In this document: positions 5,180-5,240 of the stretch, in pieces
How the letters are laid out: each line of letters begins with the position of its first letter
Position numbering within the stretch: position 1 is the first letter of the stretch
Assembly (NCBI GenBank): GCA_964630265.1
Contig: CAZVRW010000113.1
Coordinates: 1-5,240 of the forward strand
Direction: 5' to 3'
From: CAZBWP01 sp964630265
GTDB taxonomy: Bacteria > Pseudomonadota > Alphaproteobacteria > Rhodospirillales > Defluviicoccaceae
DNA: 5,240 nucleotides
Program-made: the position numbers and the translations under genes
Notes under the pieces: model-generated
Seen by the model: only the letters and a program-made list of their open reading frames with translations
Told to the model about the DNA's origin: nothing
Databases searched by the model: none

Positions 5180-5240
5180 GCACGAGTGCAGCACGGGGGC
5201 GGCCATGGGACATGCAGGTGCGTGAAAAGATGCAGGACGG
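5176..5240 (+). CDS. Start of an unidentified downstream gene (3' truncated)
   Basis: A frame beginning with GTG at 5176 overlaps the pseB stop as GTGA and stays open to the right edge, giving about 21 codons (start ...STSAARGRPWDMQVREKMQDG). The four-base overlap is typical of translationally coupled operon genes, and the codons mostly end in G or C. An alternative start is ATG at 5212, with GGGGGCGG at 5195-5202 as a possible ribosome-binding site. The visible residues do not resemble the usual start of PseC, the next pathway enzyme, but too little is seen to name the product. Confidence 0.45.
   Translation, partial: MSTSAARGRPWDMQVREKMQD

Overview
The window is GC-rich (roughly two thirds G+C in the genes, with strongly G/C-ending codons). 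This fits a high-GC proteobacterium, perhaps an alphaproteobacterium of the Rhodospirillum/Azospirillum type. That placement is inferred from composition and gene content only, because no taxonomic marker is present. All supported genes lie on the + strand.

Layout. Positions 1-257 hold the C-terminal end of a [NiFe]-hydrogenase small (delta) subunit, cut by the left edge. Positions 264-1571 hold the complete large (alpha) subunit of the same enzyme. Together they look like the end of an operon for a cytoplasmic bidirectional group 3b (NAD(P)-linked 'sulfhydrogenase'-type) hydrogenase. A gene-poor stretch of about 760 bp follows (1572-2332). Positions 2333-4111 encode a fused membrane-domain/ATPase ABC transporter resembling PglK-type lipid-linked glycan flippases. 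Positions 4178-5179 encode PseB, the inverting UDP-GlcNAc 4,6-dehydratase that starts pseudaminic acid synthesis. A further reading frame overlaps the pseB stop codon by four bases (GTGA) and runs off the right edge.

How the genes fit together. The two hydrogenase subunits form one catalytic unit, with FeS electron transfer in the small subunit and the Ni-Fe site in the large subunit. The ABC transporter, PseB and the partial gene look like the start of a surface-glycan or flagellin-glycosylation cluster, in which PseB makes a nucleotide sugar and the ABC protein could export a glycan or lipid-linked product. The two modules have no obvious functional link, so the 1572-2332 spacer is a module junction.

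The spacer is the most interesting part. It contains an AT-rich patch with four copies of TGTAG at an exact 10-bp period (1699-1738). After it comes a series of inverted repeats between 1750 and 2306, including a perfect 14-bp-arm repeat at 2001-2035. The array looks like tandem half-sites for a DNA-binding protein. The hairpins could be a long structured leader, a small RNA or a decayed element. None of these readings is proven, and I recognise no known RNA family or mobile element there. The rest of the window is conventional.
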